Part shown: in pieces, positions 24,830 through 33,191 of the stretch | Layout: each line of letters opens with the position of its first letter | Position numbering within the stretch: the stretch's first letter is position 1 | From: Acidobacteriaceae bacterium UBA1307 | Lineage (GTDB): Bacteria > Acidobacteriota > Terriglobia > Terriglobales > Acidobacteriaceae | Assembly: GCA_002307235.1 (NCBI GenBank) | Contig: DBTV01000007.1 | Coordinates: forward strand, 24,660-88,659 | Direction of reading: 5' to 3' | Length of the DNA stretch: 64,000 nucleotides | Made by a program: the position numbers and the translations under genes | Notes under the pieces: model-generated | Database searches by the model: none | Told to the model about the DNA's origin: nothing | The model's input: the letters and a program-made list of their open reading frames with translations, nothing else

Positions 24830-25693
24830 CTACGATACACGAGCCGTGTGGGCGGCGAGCCTGGGCGCGAGGCGGCGGAGCAGGCTGGCGAGACGATCCT
24901 CGACCTGTCGGCCGGTCTCGGAGACCTCTTCGTGGCTGAGCGGCGTGCTGCCGAGGCCTGCGGCGAGGTTGGTGACGCAAGACAGGGCCAGCACCTCAAG
25001 GCCCATGTGGCGGGCGACGATGGTCTCGGGGACCGTCGACATGCCGACCAGCGTGGCACCGAGCGTGCGGAAGGCGCGAATCTCGGCCGGGGTCTCGAAG
25101 CTGGGGCCGCTGACGGCCATATAGACACCCTCGTCGAGCGTAAAGCCTTCTTCCTGCGCGGCTTGCTGCGCCAGCGCGCGCAGCGGTTTGCTGTAGGCCT
25201 CGGTCATGTCGAAGAAGCGCAGTCCGGCTTCGGGGCGCGCGGCGAAGCGCGGCTCGTTGGGCCCGATGAGCGGGTTCCAGCCGAGGCCGTTGATGTGGTC
25301 GCCGAGCAGAACCAGTTGGCCGACGTGGTAGCCCTCGCGGATGCCGCCGGCGGCGTTGGTCAGCACCACCGTGCGCACCCCGAGCATGCCCAGCACGCGC
25401 AGGGGAAAGGTGACCTGTTGCGGCGTGTAGCCCTCATAGGAGTGCACGCGGCCCTGCATCACGATGACCGGAACCCCGGCCAGCTTGCCCGCGACCAGGC
25501 GGCCCGAGTGACCGGCGACCGTCGAGCGGGGAAAATGCGGAATCTGTTCGTAGGGAATCTCGATTTTGTCGGTGACCGCGCTGGCGACCGCGCCGAGGCC
25601 GGAGCCGAGCACGATGCCGATCTGCGGGGCGAGCGTGCCCAGTTGCGCACGCACCTGCCCGACGGCTTCCATCACTTCTTCGTAATAACTCAT
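24830..25693 (-). CDS. punA: Purine nucleoside phosphorylase
   Basis: A 287-residue trimeric-type (family 1) phosphorylase that splits purine nucleosides into base and ribose-1-phosphate. Motifs: IGIVLGSGLGAVA (phosphate loop), TVAGHSGRLVAGKLAG, VMQGRVHSYEGY, VLTNAAGGI, and VSGPSFETPAEIRAFRTLGAT, followed by VGMSTVPETIVARHMG. It is followed by the uridine kinase-like gene and preceded at 16 bases by an uncharacterised gene on the same strand; a nucleoside salvage operon is likely. Confidence 0.95.
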   Translation of the reverse strand: MSYYEEVMEAVGQVRAQLGTLAPQIGIVLGSGLGAVASAVTDKIEIPYEQIPHFPRSTVAGHSGRLVAGKLAGVPVIVMQGRVHSYEGYTPQQVTFPLRVLGMLGVRTVVLTNAAGGIREGYHVGQLVLLGDHINGLGWNPLIGPNEPRFAARPEAGLRFFDMTEAYSKPLRALAQQAAQEEGFTLDEGVYMAVSGPSFETPAEIRAFRTLGATLVGMSTVPETIVARHMGLEVLALSCVTNLAAGLGSTPLSHEEVSETGRQVEDRLASLLRRLAPRLAAHTARVS

Positions 25694-25709
25694 AGGTTTC
25701 TCGCAGAAT

Positions 25710-26444
25710 TTATTGTAGCGGTTCGCGCGCCCAGCCCTCGGGCGAGACGGTGCAGGTGGCGCAGCCCATCTTCCAGTTGAACCACAGATGCTCGGTCTCC
25801 GGCTCGGCGAAGAAGCCTTCGAGGTTTCTTTGCCGGGCGGTGGCCTCGATCAGGCTGCGCGGACCATAAAACAGGCAGAAAAAGCTGTCCCAGTCGACGG
25901 TCAGCAGAAAACTTTCGTCGGGGGCGACGAGTGAGCCGCGTTCGGGGAATTTTCTTCTTTTCTGTTCAAGATCGGCGAGGGTGATGCGTTCAATGGGTTC
26001 CTCGGCCGGAAACTCAGGGACGTGGACGATTTCAGAAAAACCGGCGGCGGCAAAGGGCGCGAGCAGGTCGGCCTGCAGCAGCGGTTCAAAGCGGCCCTCG
26101 GTCGGCATCCAGACGGGGTTGGCCTGCAGATAGGCGGCGAGGGCGTCGCGCGCGACCGGGTCGGCGAGAAAAGGATCGATGGCACCGATGGTCGTCAAAA
26201 GCGCCTGACTCATCTGCGCACCGTTGCGGATGCTGGCCGGGCGGGCGACCTCGGCCCAGCGGCATTTTTCGCCATGGCTCAGAATCTGCTCGTCGGTGGG
26301 GTACTGGTGGGCGGCGCGCCAGGAGAGCGCTTCCGGCACGCGGACGAAGGGGTGCAGAAGAATGTAGGCGGACTCGAAGGCCTTGTCGTAGGCCTCGATG
26401 AGCGGCTCGGCGTAGGGCGGATACACGTAACGTTCGAAGGACAC
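25710..26444 (-). CDS. Uncharacterised cytoplasmic protein of about 244 residues
   Basis: Not assigned to a family I can name with confidence. It is acidic, with no signal peptide or membrane segment, many aromatic residues, and a C-terminal HLWFNWKMGCATCT segment with two cysteines four apart (C..C). GTG 26444 gives (V)SFERYVYPPYAEPLIEAYDK; the frame stays open far upstream, but that part overlaps the divergent SemiSWEET and higA genes and is not credible. It ends 16 bp before the phosphorylase start, so it probably shares that transcript. Confidence 0.65.
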   Translation of the reverse strand: MSFERYVYPPYAEPLIEAYDKAFESAYILLHPFVRVPEALSWRAAHQYPTDEQILSHGEKCRWAEVARPASIRNGAQMSQALLTTIGAIDPFLADPVARDALAAYLQANPVWMPTEGRFEPLLQADLLAPFAAAGFSEIVHVPEFPAEEPIERITLADLEQKRRKFPERGSLVAPDESFLLTVDWDSFFCLFYGPRSLIEATARQRNLEGFFAEPETEHLWFNWKMGCATCTVSPEGWAREPLQ

Positions 26445-26534
26445 GGCCCAGCATACCAAGGGCTCGGGCCGGGCGCCTGTGCGGGCGGCCACAGCGCTGC
26501 GGCGAATGAGAGGATAAGGAAAGCGAGGAGAGCG

Positions 26535-26813
26535 ATGAAGGATTTTGTGGCGGTGCTGTTCGGACTGGGGCTGGTGGGTAACGCGTTTCTGTTTGTGCCG
26601 CAGGTGATTGCCGTGTGGCGGAAGAAGACCGACGAGGGCGTTTCGCTGGTGACCTTTGGCGGCTTCAGCTTTTTGCAGATGATCGGTATCGCGCATGGGC
26701 TCTTTCAGCACGATCTGGCGGTGACGCTGGGCATGGCTGCCAGCCTCGCCAGTTGCGGCACGGTCACCGGGCTGACGGCGTTCTACCGGATCAAGAGGCT
26801 GCGGAAAAATTAG
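26535..26813 (+). CDS. SemiSWEET-type PQ-loop sugar transporter
   Basis: A 92-residue protein with three hydrophobic helices and a PQ-loop in the first (FLFVPQVIAVWRKKTDEGVSL), followed by TFGGFSFLQMIGIAHG. This triple-helix bundle is half of a eukaryotic SWEET and works as a dimer for sugar passage. GCGAGGAG stands 4-5 bases before the ATG. It is divergent from the 25710-26444 gene, and its stop overlaps the end of the convergent higA by 4 bp. Confidence 0.85.
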   Translation: MKDFVAVLFGLGLVGNAFLFVPQVIAVWRKKTDEGVSLVTFGGFSFLQMIGIAHGLFQHDLAVTLGMAASLASCGTVTGLTAFYRIKRLRKN

Positions 26814-27208
26814 GCGGCGAAGAAGACGGCGGGCGATACGTTGAAGCGTTTGCTGAGTTGCTCGATGTGCGAGGCGTTGAGCTTGCGTTTGCCGCGCAGA
26901 ACTTCGGAGACGACGCTTTCGCCGCCCAACTCGGCGGCAATGTCGCGCTGGCGCAGACCGTGGCGGTCGAGCAGAAAGCGCAGCACCGCAGAGGGCGAGG
27001 CCTGGGGCAGTTGCGTTTGTTCCTCTTCGTAGCGCTCGATGAGCAGGGTCAGCAGTTCGATGGCCTCCTGCTGCGCGGCAGTGGGCGCGGGCAGGGCGGT
27101 GAGCCGGTAGAGAGCGCGGGTGTAGTCGGCAAGCTGCTCGTCGCTGCGGATCAGATGCGGCGCACCGCGCTCGATCATCTCTTCCGGGTTCGTTAAAATT
27201 GTAGCCAT
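26810..27208 (-). CDS. higA: HigA-type antitoxin
   Basis: A 132-residue protein with an N-terminal toxin-neutralising helical region (MATILTNPEEMIERG..LYRLTALPAPTAAQQEAIELL). A C-terminal Xre-type helix-turn-helix (LRQRDIAAELGGESVVSEVLRGKR) binds DNA. Its start lies inside the end of higB (16-bp overlap), so it is co-translated, with toxin first as in higBA loci. It likely represses the operon through the palindrome at 27546-27564. Confidence 0.9.
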   Translation of the reverse strand: MATILTNPEEMIERGAPHLIRSDEQLADYTRALYRLTALPAPTAAQQEAIELLTLLIERYEEEQTQLPQASPSAVLRFLLDRHGLRQRDIAAELGGESVVSEVLRGKRKLNASHIEQLSKRFNVSPAVFFAA

Positions 27209-27534
27209 TCGGCCCTCCGTTGCGGCGGGAGCGCGGACCAGCGGTCGTACTCCTTGTGCGTGAGAAACGCGCCGATGTAGGCATGGCCCATTGTCTGCGT
27301 TTCTCCGATCATCCTCGCGTAATGCACGGCCACGATCAGCCGGTAGCGATTGTGGCGTATGTTGAAGACCACAAAGCCATCCACATTGTCCGCATCGGGG
27401 AAGGTTGCACGCAGTTCGTTGAAGCTGCGCCAGCGTTCCTGCTTGACGATCCTGATCCACGCCCCGATTTCGGTGGCCGCCTCACGGTATTCTTCGGCAG
27501 CTTGCTGCAATCGCTTGATCGTGACGATGTGCAC
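27193..27534 (-). CDS. higB: HigB-type mRNA interferase toxin
   Basis: About 113 residues of the HigB/RelE-like toxin type: HIVTIKRLQQAAEEY, AWIRIVKQERWRSFNELRATFP, VVFNIRHNRYRLIVAVHY and AYIGAFLTHKEYDRW, the last containing the usual T-H-xx-Y-D end motif. HigB cleaves mRNA on the ribosome. GTG 27534 is chosen because the family starts here and because it coincides with the predicted transcription start. No Shine-Dalgarno is present. The ATG at 27609 lies upstream of the promoter and is rejected. Confidence 0.87.
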   Translation of the reverse strand: MHIVTIKRLQQAAEEYREAATEIGAWIRIVKQERWRSFNELRATFPDADNVDGFVVFNIRHNRYRLIVAVHYARMIGETQTMGHAYIGAFLTHKEYDRWSALPPQRRAEWLQF

Positions 27535-27540
27535 AAGAGA

Positions 27541-27569
27541 AGGGTACTTCGCAATTTGCGAAGTGTCAA
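27541..27569 (-). promoter_or_regulatory. higBA promoter with embedded operator palindrome
   Basis: On the minus strand TTGACA (27569-27564) is followed after exactly 17 bases by TACCCT (27546-27541), and the GTG of higB begins about seven bases later. The 17-base spacer is the bulk of a perfect palindrome, ACTTCGCAA-T-TTGCGAAGT (27546-27564), so a bound HigA dimer would block RNA polymerase. The mRNA would be leaderless. Confidence 0.7.
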
Positions 27570-27609
27570 GGGACGGGGTGTGTCCGGTAGGGACTGCAAT
27601 GATGGGCAC

Positions 27610-27838
27610 GCGTTTCAGGCCGCCCCTACAGGGCGGCGGGCGGTTTTTTGGGGGGAGCTTTCCCCGGATTCCGCTGGCGCTTCATCCGGGGTTCTTCTCT
27701 TGCCGTCCCTACGGAACGGGGTTCTGCCGCGCGGGATGCCGTGATCTCGACTCCAAACCCTTATCGAAATATTCGTCATTGAATTATTTTTTTAATTTGT
27801 TACATTTGGGGCACTAATTCTAAACAAAGGCGAGTCCA
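27610..27838. other. Gene-free spacer with two related hairpins
   Basis: The spacer holds GCCGCCC-CTACA-GGGCGGC (27619-27637), soon followed by GGTTTTTTGG, and a second look-alike GCCGTCCCTACGGAACGGGG near 27702-27722. They may be a small dispersed repeat or a terminator. The right part becomes A+T-rich (TTATTTTTTTAATTTGTTACATTTG), likely the promoter of the next gene. Confidence 0.4.
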
Positions 27839-28498
27839 ATGAAAGTCACACCGTATAAGGCCATGGCTACGGCCGTTTTGTTATTTTCTGTGCTTGGTTT
27901 TGCCAAAGAAGGCAAGACTTACAAGCACGCTTCTGAGTATCAGGTGGCCATCTTAGATCAAAATCTTCGTGTAGCAACTTGGAACGATGTAACGTTGGCC
28001 AAGAACACAACGGATGCCAAACTCGGTCCAGGTGGCCAAGGTATTCATTTGTTGCACACAAATGCAGGGGATTATCGCGTAGAAGCTCCGATAAACAAGG
28101 GCATGACATTCCTTTCGGCAATGGGTTCAAACGCCTATAACCCCGCAAAGGTCTATCACAATAAGTGGTTTTTAGATAACGTTAAACCCGGCACTAAGGT
28201 CCTGTTTGCTTCTGAGTGTGCAAAGTCGAGCAAAAAGCATCCTAATGAACCGGTTCGTTGCTCATTTTATTTTCCTGATCCTGATAGCTCGGACCATGAG
28301 TATGCGACGCTCGGAGACTTTACGCCATTTACTGCTGGCGATGGAAGCAATACGCAGAAGACCGCAAATACGCTTTGCGGCACGGGTAAGTTGAGACCGG
28401 ATGTTGAAGCTCAGCTCTGTGGCGGAAACTCCGATTCTGTACCGGTATCAAGTCCAACGCCCGTACAGCCTCCGTCACCAACTCCTCTTCAACCATAG
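27839..28498 (+). CDS. Secreted protein of unknown function, A+T-rich
   Basis: A 219-residue protein with signal peptide MKVTPYKAMATAVLLFSVLGFAK, a compact mature domain containing four cysteines in a SECAK, RCSF, TLCG and QLCGG pattern, and a Pro/Ser/Thr-rich tail (VSSPTPVQPPSPTPLQP). No family recognised. Base composition is clearly lower in G+C than the flanks, which suggests transfer. AAAGGCGAG lies shortly before the ATG. A long hairpin follows the stop. Confidence 0.7.
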   Translation: MKVTPYKAMATAVLLFSVLGFAKEGKTYKHASEYQVAILDQNLRVATWNDVTLAKNTTDAKLGPGGQGIHLLHTNAGDYRVEAPINKGMTFLSAMGSNAYNPAKVYHNKWFLDNVKPGTKVLFASECAKSSKKHPNEPVRCSFYFPDPDSSDHEYATLGDFTPFTAGDGSNTQKTANTLCGTGKLRPDVEAQLCGGNSDSVPVSSPTPVQPPSPTPLQP

Positions 28499-28503
28499 AT
28501 TAG

Positions 28504-28555
28504 AAAATCTCGATTTTCCCTCGTTTAGATTCGGACGAGGGGAAATCAAGATTTT
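28504..28555. terminator. Long bidirectional terminator hairpin
   Basis: A 21-bp stem (28504-28524 with 28535-28555, two wobble mismatches) with AAAATCT on the left and AGATTTT on the right sits between convergent genes. Both strands end in a T run. Confidence 0.82.
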
Positions 28556-28596
28556 GCAATTTATCAATAGATTTCCACTTAATACATTTCCAATTC

Positions 28597-29850
28597 TTAC
28601 CCCAAAAACATTCCAGCAATCGACGCCGAAATCAGATTTGCCATGGTGCCGGCGAACATGGCGCGGAGGCCGAGTTTCGCCAGGTCATTGCGGCGTTCGG
28701 GGACGAGCGCGCCGATGCCGCCGATCTGCATGCCGACCGAACCCAGGTTGGCGAAGCCGCACAGGGCGAAGGTGCCGATGGTGAACGAGCGCGGCAGCAG
28801 GGCGACCTTGTGCGCGCCGAGGCCGATGTAGGCGATCACCTCGTTGAGCGCCATGCGGGTGCCGAGCAGGTTGCCGATGGTGCCGCAGTCCTGCCAGGGC
28901 ACGCCGATCAGCCACGCCACCGGCGCGAAGAAGAAGCCGAGAATCTGGCCGAGCGAGCCGGGGATCCAGAGGTGGCCGGCATGCAGCCAGCCGAGCACGC
29001 CGTCGAGCAGCGCCACCAGCGCGATAAAGCTGATGAGCATGATGCCGACGTTGAAGGCCAGTTTGCCGCCGTCGATGGTGCCGCGGGCAATGGCGCCGAT
29101 GAAGTTTTCTCCCTTGTGCTGCTCGTCCTCGGGGATGATGACGCGGCCTTCGGTGGCGGGCGTTTCGGTCTCGGGCACCAGCATCTTGGCCATCAGAATG
29201 GTGCCGGGCGAGGTCATGATGACGGCCGAAAGCAGGTGGCGCGCCTCGACGCCCTGCGCGATGTACATGGCCATGATGCCGCCGGAGACGTGAGCCATGC
29301 CGCTGGTCATGATGGTCATCAACTCGCTGCGGGTGGCCTTCGACAGAAAGGGCCGGATGGTCAGCGGCGCCTCGGTCTGGCCCATGAAGATGCTGGCTGC
29401 AACATTCATGCTTTCCGCGCCCGAGATGCGCATGGTCTTGAGCATGACCCAGGCCATGACGCGGATGAGCAACTGCATTACGCCGATGTGATAGAGCACG
29501 GCGAAGAAGGCCGAGATGAAGATGATGGTGGGCAGCACCTGAAAGGCAAAGATGACGCCGCCGCCCGGGGGCACGAGTTTGCCGAAGGCGCCGGAGGCGG
29601 GCAGGCCAAGCTGGCCGAAGACCATGCTGGTGCCGGCGAAGGTGCAGGCGAGCAGGCTGGTGATCAGACTGCCGGCCGCGCTCATCAGCCGCTGGCCGTA
29701 GTCGAAGCAGAGCACGAAGTAGGCAAAGGTAACCTGCAAACCCAGACCCCAGGCGATGGTGCGCCAGCGAATCTGTTTGCGGTTGGTGGAACAGAGCCAG
29801 GCGGTGACGAGGACCGCGAGAATGCCGAGCAGGCCGGTAAATCGTGCCAA
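28597..29850 (-). CDS. Concentrative nucleoside transporter (NupC/CNT family)
   Basis: A 417-residue inner-membrane protein with repeated hydrophobic helices and CNT signatures: VFGQLGLPASGAFGKLVPPGGGVIFAF-like segment (part), SAFFAVLYHIGVMQ, AASIFMGQTEAPLTIRPF (substrate-binding Q/T/E), MTSGMAHVSGGIMAMY and MTSPGTILMAK, then GTRMALNEVIAY and TFALCGFANLGSVGMQIGG. It imports nucleosides with H+ or Na+. This matches the nearby phosphorylase and uridine kinase-like genes. The start is TTG 29850, with AAGGAG eight bases upstream. Confidence 0.94.
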   Translation of the reverse strand: MARFTGLLGILAVLVTAWLCSTNRKQIRWRTIAWGLGLQVTFAYFVLCFDYGQRLMSAAGSLITSLLACTFAGTSMVFGQLGLPASGAFGKLVPPGGGVIFAFQVLPTIIFISAFFAVLYHIGVMQLLIRVMAWVMLKTMRISGAESMNVAASIFMGQTEAPLTIRPFLSKATRSELMTIMTSGMAHVSGGIMAMYIAQGVEARHLLSAVIMTSPGTILMAKMLVPETETPATEGRVIIPEDEQHKGENFIGAIARGTIDGGKLAFNVGIMLISFIALVALLDGVLGWLHAGHLWIPGSLGQILGFFFAPVAWLIGVPWQDCGTIGNLLGTRMALNEVIAYIGLGAHKVALLPRSFTIGTFALCGFANLGSVGMQIGGIGALVPERRNDLAKLGLRAMFAGTMANLISASIAGMFLG

Positions 29851-29966
29851 AATGCGAACTCCTTCAAGAAAACGGCGGCAAGAGCGCCATTCAAGAGGCT
29901 AGCAGCTTGGGCGTAAGGACTGAAAGCGGGATTTTGGGATGGCAAGGGCGGAAAAACGAGAAACAA

Positions 29967-30386
29967 CTAGCCGAGGGCGATGACGACGGCTCCGGCGGTG
30001 ATGAGCAGGCCGCCGAGGATCGAGGCCGGGGTGAGCTTTTCTCCGAGCAGCAGCCATGCCGCAACGATGACGAGCGGCACGCTGAGCTTGTCAATGGGGG
30101 CGACGCGCGAGGCGGGGCCAAGTTGCAGGGCGCGGAAGTAGCAGAGCCAGGAGAGGCCGGTGGCCATGCCGCTGAGCACCAGAAAGAGCACGGCGCGACG
30201 GTCGAGCGTGCGCAGTTCGTGCTGCTTGCCGAGCGCGAGCGCAATGCCCCAGGTGAAGACGAGGACGACGGTGGTGCGCACGGCGGTGGCAAGGTTCGAG
30301 TCAATGCCGGTGACGCCGAGCTTGGCCAGCAGTGCGGTGGCCGCGGCAAAGGCCGCTGAAAGCAGTGCCCATCCAATCCAGCTCAT
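29967..30386 (-). CDS. Short EamA-domain membrane protein (single DMT unit)
   Basis: A 139-residue protein with about five hydrophobic helices: MSWIGWALLSAAFAAATALLAKLG, SWLCYFRALQLGPASRVAPIDKLSVPL and LLLGEKLTPASILGGLLITAGAVVI. This corresponds to one EamA repeat (COG2510 type) instead of the usual two, so it would act as a dimer. The ATG at 30386 starts the conserved part; upstream in-frame codons look non-coding. Substrate unknown. Confidence 0.85.
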   Translation of the reverse strand: MSWIGWALLSAAFAAATALLAKLGVTGIDSNLATAVRTTVVLVFTWGIALALGKQHELRTLDRRAVLFLVLSGMATGLSWLCYFRALQLGPASRVAPIDKLSVPLVIVAAWLLLGEKLTPASILGGLLITAGAVVIALG

Positions 30387-30441
30387 GCACTGATGGTAGC
30401 GCGCTGCGCCGGTGCATGGCTCAAGGGTGATGCTGACCGAT

Positions 30442-30573
30442 ATTGATCCAATATTCAAGTTCTGTTCAAGGAAACGACAACAACGGCTGCGAGGGTAAAG
30501 GGGATGTTGCAGAGGTTGCTGCATCAATGAGATATAAGCCGCACAGGTGCATATATGTCGACATTGGATCGAT
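30442..30573. promoter_or_regulatory. Possible operator pair upstream of the TonB receptor
   Basis: ATTGATCCAAT (30442-30452) and ATTGGATCGAT (30563-30573) are inverted copies (10 of 11 matching) separated by about 110 bp in the spacer before the receptor gene. A CATATATG stretch lies between them. They could be regulator sites or chance; no regulator gene adjoins. Confidence 0.25.
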
Positions 30574-30666
30574 GACTGGCACTGTGACTATCGCCTTCAT
30601 GGCTTGCGCAACTCCATAGGGAGGCGCAGCGCTTGAACAAGCAAGAAGAGGGGTTTATTGGTCTTT

Positions 30667-33087
30667 ATGCAAAAAACTTCACGAGCAAAACTGTTGCATC
30701 TGTTGGCGGTGTGCGCGTTGTGCGTTGCCGCGATGGCCAAAGCGCAAGAGGTCGCCAGCACGGAGCCGACGCCCGCGGGCGTGCCGACGGCGCCGGAAAA
30801 GGTCAAGAGCACCGAGACAGTCGTGGTGACGGCTCCCGGAGAGATGCGCGTCGAGCAGGAACTGGATGCTCCGACCTTGTTGCAGGCCGCGCCGACCACC
30901 AGCCCGATTCAGGCGTTGGCGAAGCTGCCGAGTGTGAACTTTCAGGCGGCCGATCCGTATGGCTCCTACGAGTGGGCGGTGCGGATTTCGGTGCGCGGAT
31001 TCAACCAGAACCAGCTTGGATTTACGCTGGACGATATTCCGCTCGGCGATATGTCGTATGGCAACTGGAACGGTCTGCACATCAGCCGCGCCATCAGCAA
31101 TGAGAATATCGGCAGCATTATTCTCTCGCAGGGAACCGGCGCGCTGGAGACGGCTTCGACGAGCAACCTGGGTGGTACGGTGCAGTTCTATTCGGCCGAC
31201 CCGTCGGACAAGCGCTCGTATTCGTTGAGCCAGAGCTTTGGCAGCTTCAACGCCTATCGCACCGTGGCCCGGCTGGAGAGCGGTTTGTTGCCACACCACA
31301 CCAAGTTCTATCTGTCCGGCGTCTATAACAAAGCGGAAAAGTGGCGCGGGCAGGGCCAGATTGGCCAGAATTACTGGCAGTTGAATGGCAAGCTGGTGCA
31401 CGACCTCGGTGCGAAGGGGCAGCTCTCGATCTTTGCCGACCTGAGCGATCGCCGCGAGGTGGACTATCAGGACGTGAACAAGGTCTGGGTCAACAAACTC
31501 GGCTATAACTGGGATAACTACGGTGATTGGTCGAAGTCGATTCAGGCGGCCTGGGCCTACGACGGTGTGGGCAGCTACCCGGACCCGGTCAGCAAGCTCT
31601 CGTCGAGCGAGGATCAGGTGGATGCTGCCTACTATGGTGGCGCTGGCCTTCGCAAGGATGTGCTCGGCGGCATCACGCTGAAGCAGGCGATCAGTGAACA
31701 CGTGACCCTGAAGGTGACCGGCTACGGCCATCACAACGATGGACGCGGTCTGTGGTTTACGCCGTATCTTCCCACCTATGCCAACATCTATGCTTCGACG
31801 GCGGCTTCCACAATTGTTTCGCCGATCTCGCTGCGCACCTCGGAGTACGCGATTGCGCGCGGTGGCGTGATCAGTTCGGTGGCCTACGAGAATGGCCGCA
31901 ACAAGCTGGAAGGCGGCTTCTGGTTCGAGGGCGAGCGCTGGAACCTGGCGCGTCGCTTCTATGGAACCAGCGCCAGCAGCCCGCTGCACTCGCTCTATTC
32001 GTTCCCGAGCAATCCCTTCTACACGCAGTGGGAGTACGTCTTCGATAGCACGGTCTATGACGTGCACCTGCAAGACGTGTACACGGTGAACAGCAAGCTG
32101 AAGCTGGCCGCAGGATTCAAGACCGAAGAGACGATTACCAACGGACAGCTTTCGCCGACCTTCAAGTCGAGTTATACCGGATCGACCGTTAGCGGCAGCT
32201 ATGCGCAGGGTTCGCTGACCTCGGGCAAGCCCTTTTTGCCGCAGTTCGGCGCGAATTACAAGCTCGACAAATTCAGCGAGATCTTCGGTGACGCATCCTA
32301 CAACGTGCGCTCGTATGTGCCGGGCGGCTACGGCTTCGGCACCTCGCCGTGGGGCACCACGCAGGCGGGCTTTGCGGTGTTGAAGACGACACTAAAGCCG
32401 GAGACCTCGTGGACCGAAGAGGCGGGCTATCGCTTCACCAGCAAGACGGTTGCGGCGCAGGGCAGCTTCTATCACGTCAACTTCCAAAATCGCCTGATTG
32501 CTGCTGCGCAGGGCTCCGGCATCGCAGGCAACGCTTCGATTCTGTCGAACGTGGGCGGCGCGACGACCAACGGCCTTGATGGCTCGATCAGCGTACACAT
32601 CCTGCCGGAGTTGACGCTCTACAACGGCGCCACATGGAACCGCTCGACGCTCGACGACAATGCCGTGAACTCGAGCGGAGCCTGCGTCTACAACACCTCG
32701 GCGGGTGATTGCATCAACATCAAGGGCAAGGTGGTGGTGGATACGCCGGAGGCGCTCTACAAGACCTCGCTGGAGTACAACAAGAACGGCCTGTATGCGC
32801 ACATCGGTGCCGATTACATGTCGAAGCGCTACTTCACCTATTCAAACGATGGCAGCGTCGATGGCCGCTTCCTGAGCGATCTTGGTTTCGGCTACGAGCG
32901 CGCGGAACTGGGTGCCTTCAAGGACCTGAAGCTGCAGTTGAACGTGAACAATCTGACGAGCGAAAAGTATTACGCGTCGATTGGCACCAACGGCTTCAGC
33001 GCCAGCGATCCGCAGGCTCTGGGCAACAATACGCTGCAGGTGGGCGCGCCGCGCTCAGTCTCCGGCAGCTTTACCGTGCGCTTCTAA
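30667..33087 (+). CDS. TonB-dependent outer-membrane receptor
   Basis: About 806 residues: a signal peptide (MQKTSRAKLLHLLAVCALCVAAMAKAQ), a plug domain starting near ETVVVTAPGEMRVEQ with VRISVRGFNQNQLGFTLDDIP, and a long beta-barrel of alternating aromatic strands. It ends SGSFTVRF with the C-terminal phenylalanine recognised by the Bam machinery. Such receptors import siderophores, cobalamin or glycans with TonB energy; the ligand cannot be told. GAAGAGGGG precedes TTG 30658 by 4 bases and ATG 30667 by 13, so the first codon is uncertain by three residues. No TonB or ABC genes adjoin. Confidence 0.92.
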   Translation: MQKTSRAKLLHLLAVCALCVAAMAKAQEVASTEPTPAGVPTAPEKVKSTETVVVTAPGEMRVEQELDAPTLLQAAPTTSPIQALAKLPSVNFQAADPYGSYEWAVRISVRGFNQNQLGFTLDDIPLGDMSYGNWNGLHISRAISNENIGSIILSQGTGALETASTSNLGGTVQFYSADPSDKRSYSLSQSFGSFNAYRTVARLESGLLPHHTKFYLSGVYNKAEKWRGQGQIGQNYWQLNGKLVHDLGAKGQLSIFADLSDRREVDYQDVNKVWVNKLGYNWDNYGDWSKSIQAAWAYDGVGSYPDPVSKLSSSEDQVDAAYYGGAGLRKDVLGGITLKQAISEHVTLKVTGYGHHNDGRGLWFTPYLPTYANIYASTAASTIVSPISLRTSEYAIARGGVISSVAYENGRNKLEGGFWFEGERWNLARRFYGTSASSPLHSLYSFPSNPFYTQWEYVFDSTVYDVHLQDVYTVNSKLKLAAGFKTEETITNGQLSPTFKSSYTGSTVSGSYAQGSLTSGKPFLPQFGANYKLDKFSEIFGDASYNVRSYVPGGYGFGTSPWGTTQAGFAVLKTTLKPETSWTEEAGYRFTSKTVAAQGSFYHVNFQNRLIAAAQGSGIAGNASILSNVGGATTNGLDGSISVHILPELTLYNGATWNRSTLDDNAVNSSGACVYNTSAGDCINIKGKVVVDTPEALYKTSLEYNKNGLYAHIGADYMSKRYFTYSNDGSVDGRFLSDLGFGYERAELGAFKDLKLQLNVNNLTSEKYYASIGTNGFSASDPQALGNNTLQVGAPRSVSGSFTVRF

Positions 33088-33106
33088 ACGCACGAACGGT
33101 TCGCCG

Positions 33107-33146
33107 CAGCCCTCTTCGCAAACCAGCGAGGAGGGCTGTCGTGTTT
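33107..33146 (+). terminator. Possible terminator after the TonB receptor
   Basis: CAGCCCTC (33107-33114) pairs with GAGGGCTG (33131-33138) and is followed by TCGTGTTT; the T run is weak. Confidence 0.4.
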
Positions 33147-33191
33147 CTGACGGATTTGCTTGTTGCGCATGAACCTCTACACTAGAAGCAA

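Noticed and set aside
26445..27284. Upstream extension of the 25710 gene to 524 codons
   Set aside because: The added part lies antisense to the SemiSWEET gene and overlaps higA in another frame, and reads as Arg/Ala-rich shadow sequence.
28401..28784. Plus-strand open frame overlapping the end of the secreted protein and the CNT gene
   Set aside because: It crosses a strong bidirectional terminator and is antisense to the transporter gene.
30633..31103. Alternative frame at the start of the TonB receptor
   Set aside because: It overlaps the receptor's signal peptide and plug domain in another frame and has no recognisable content.
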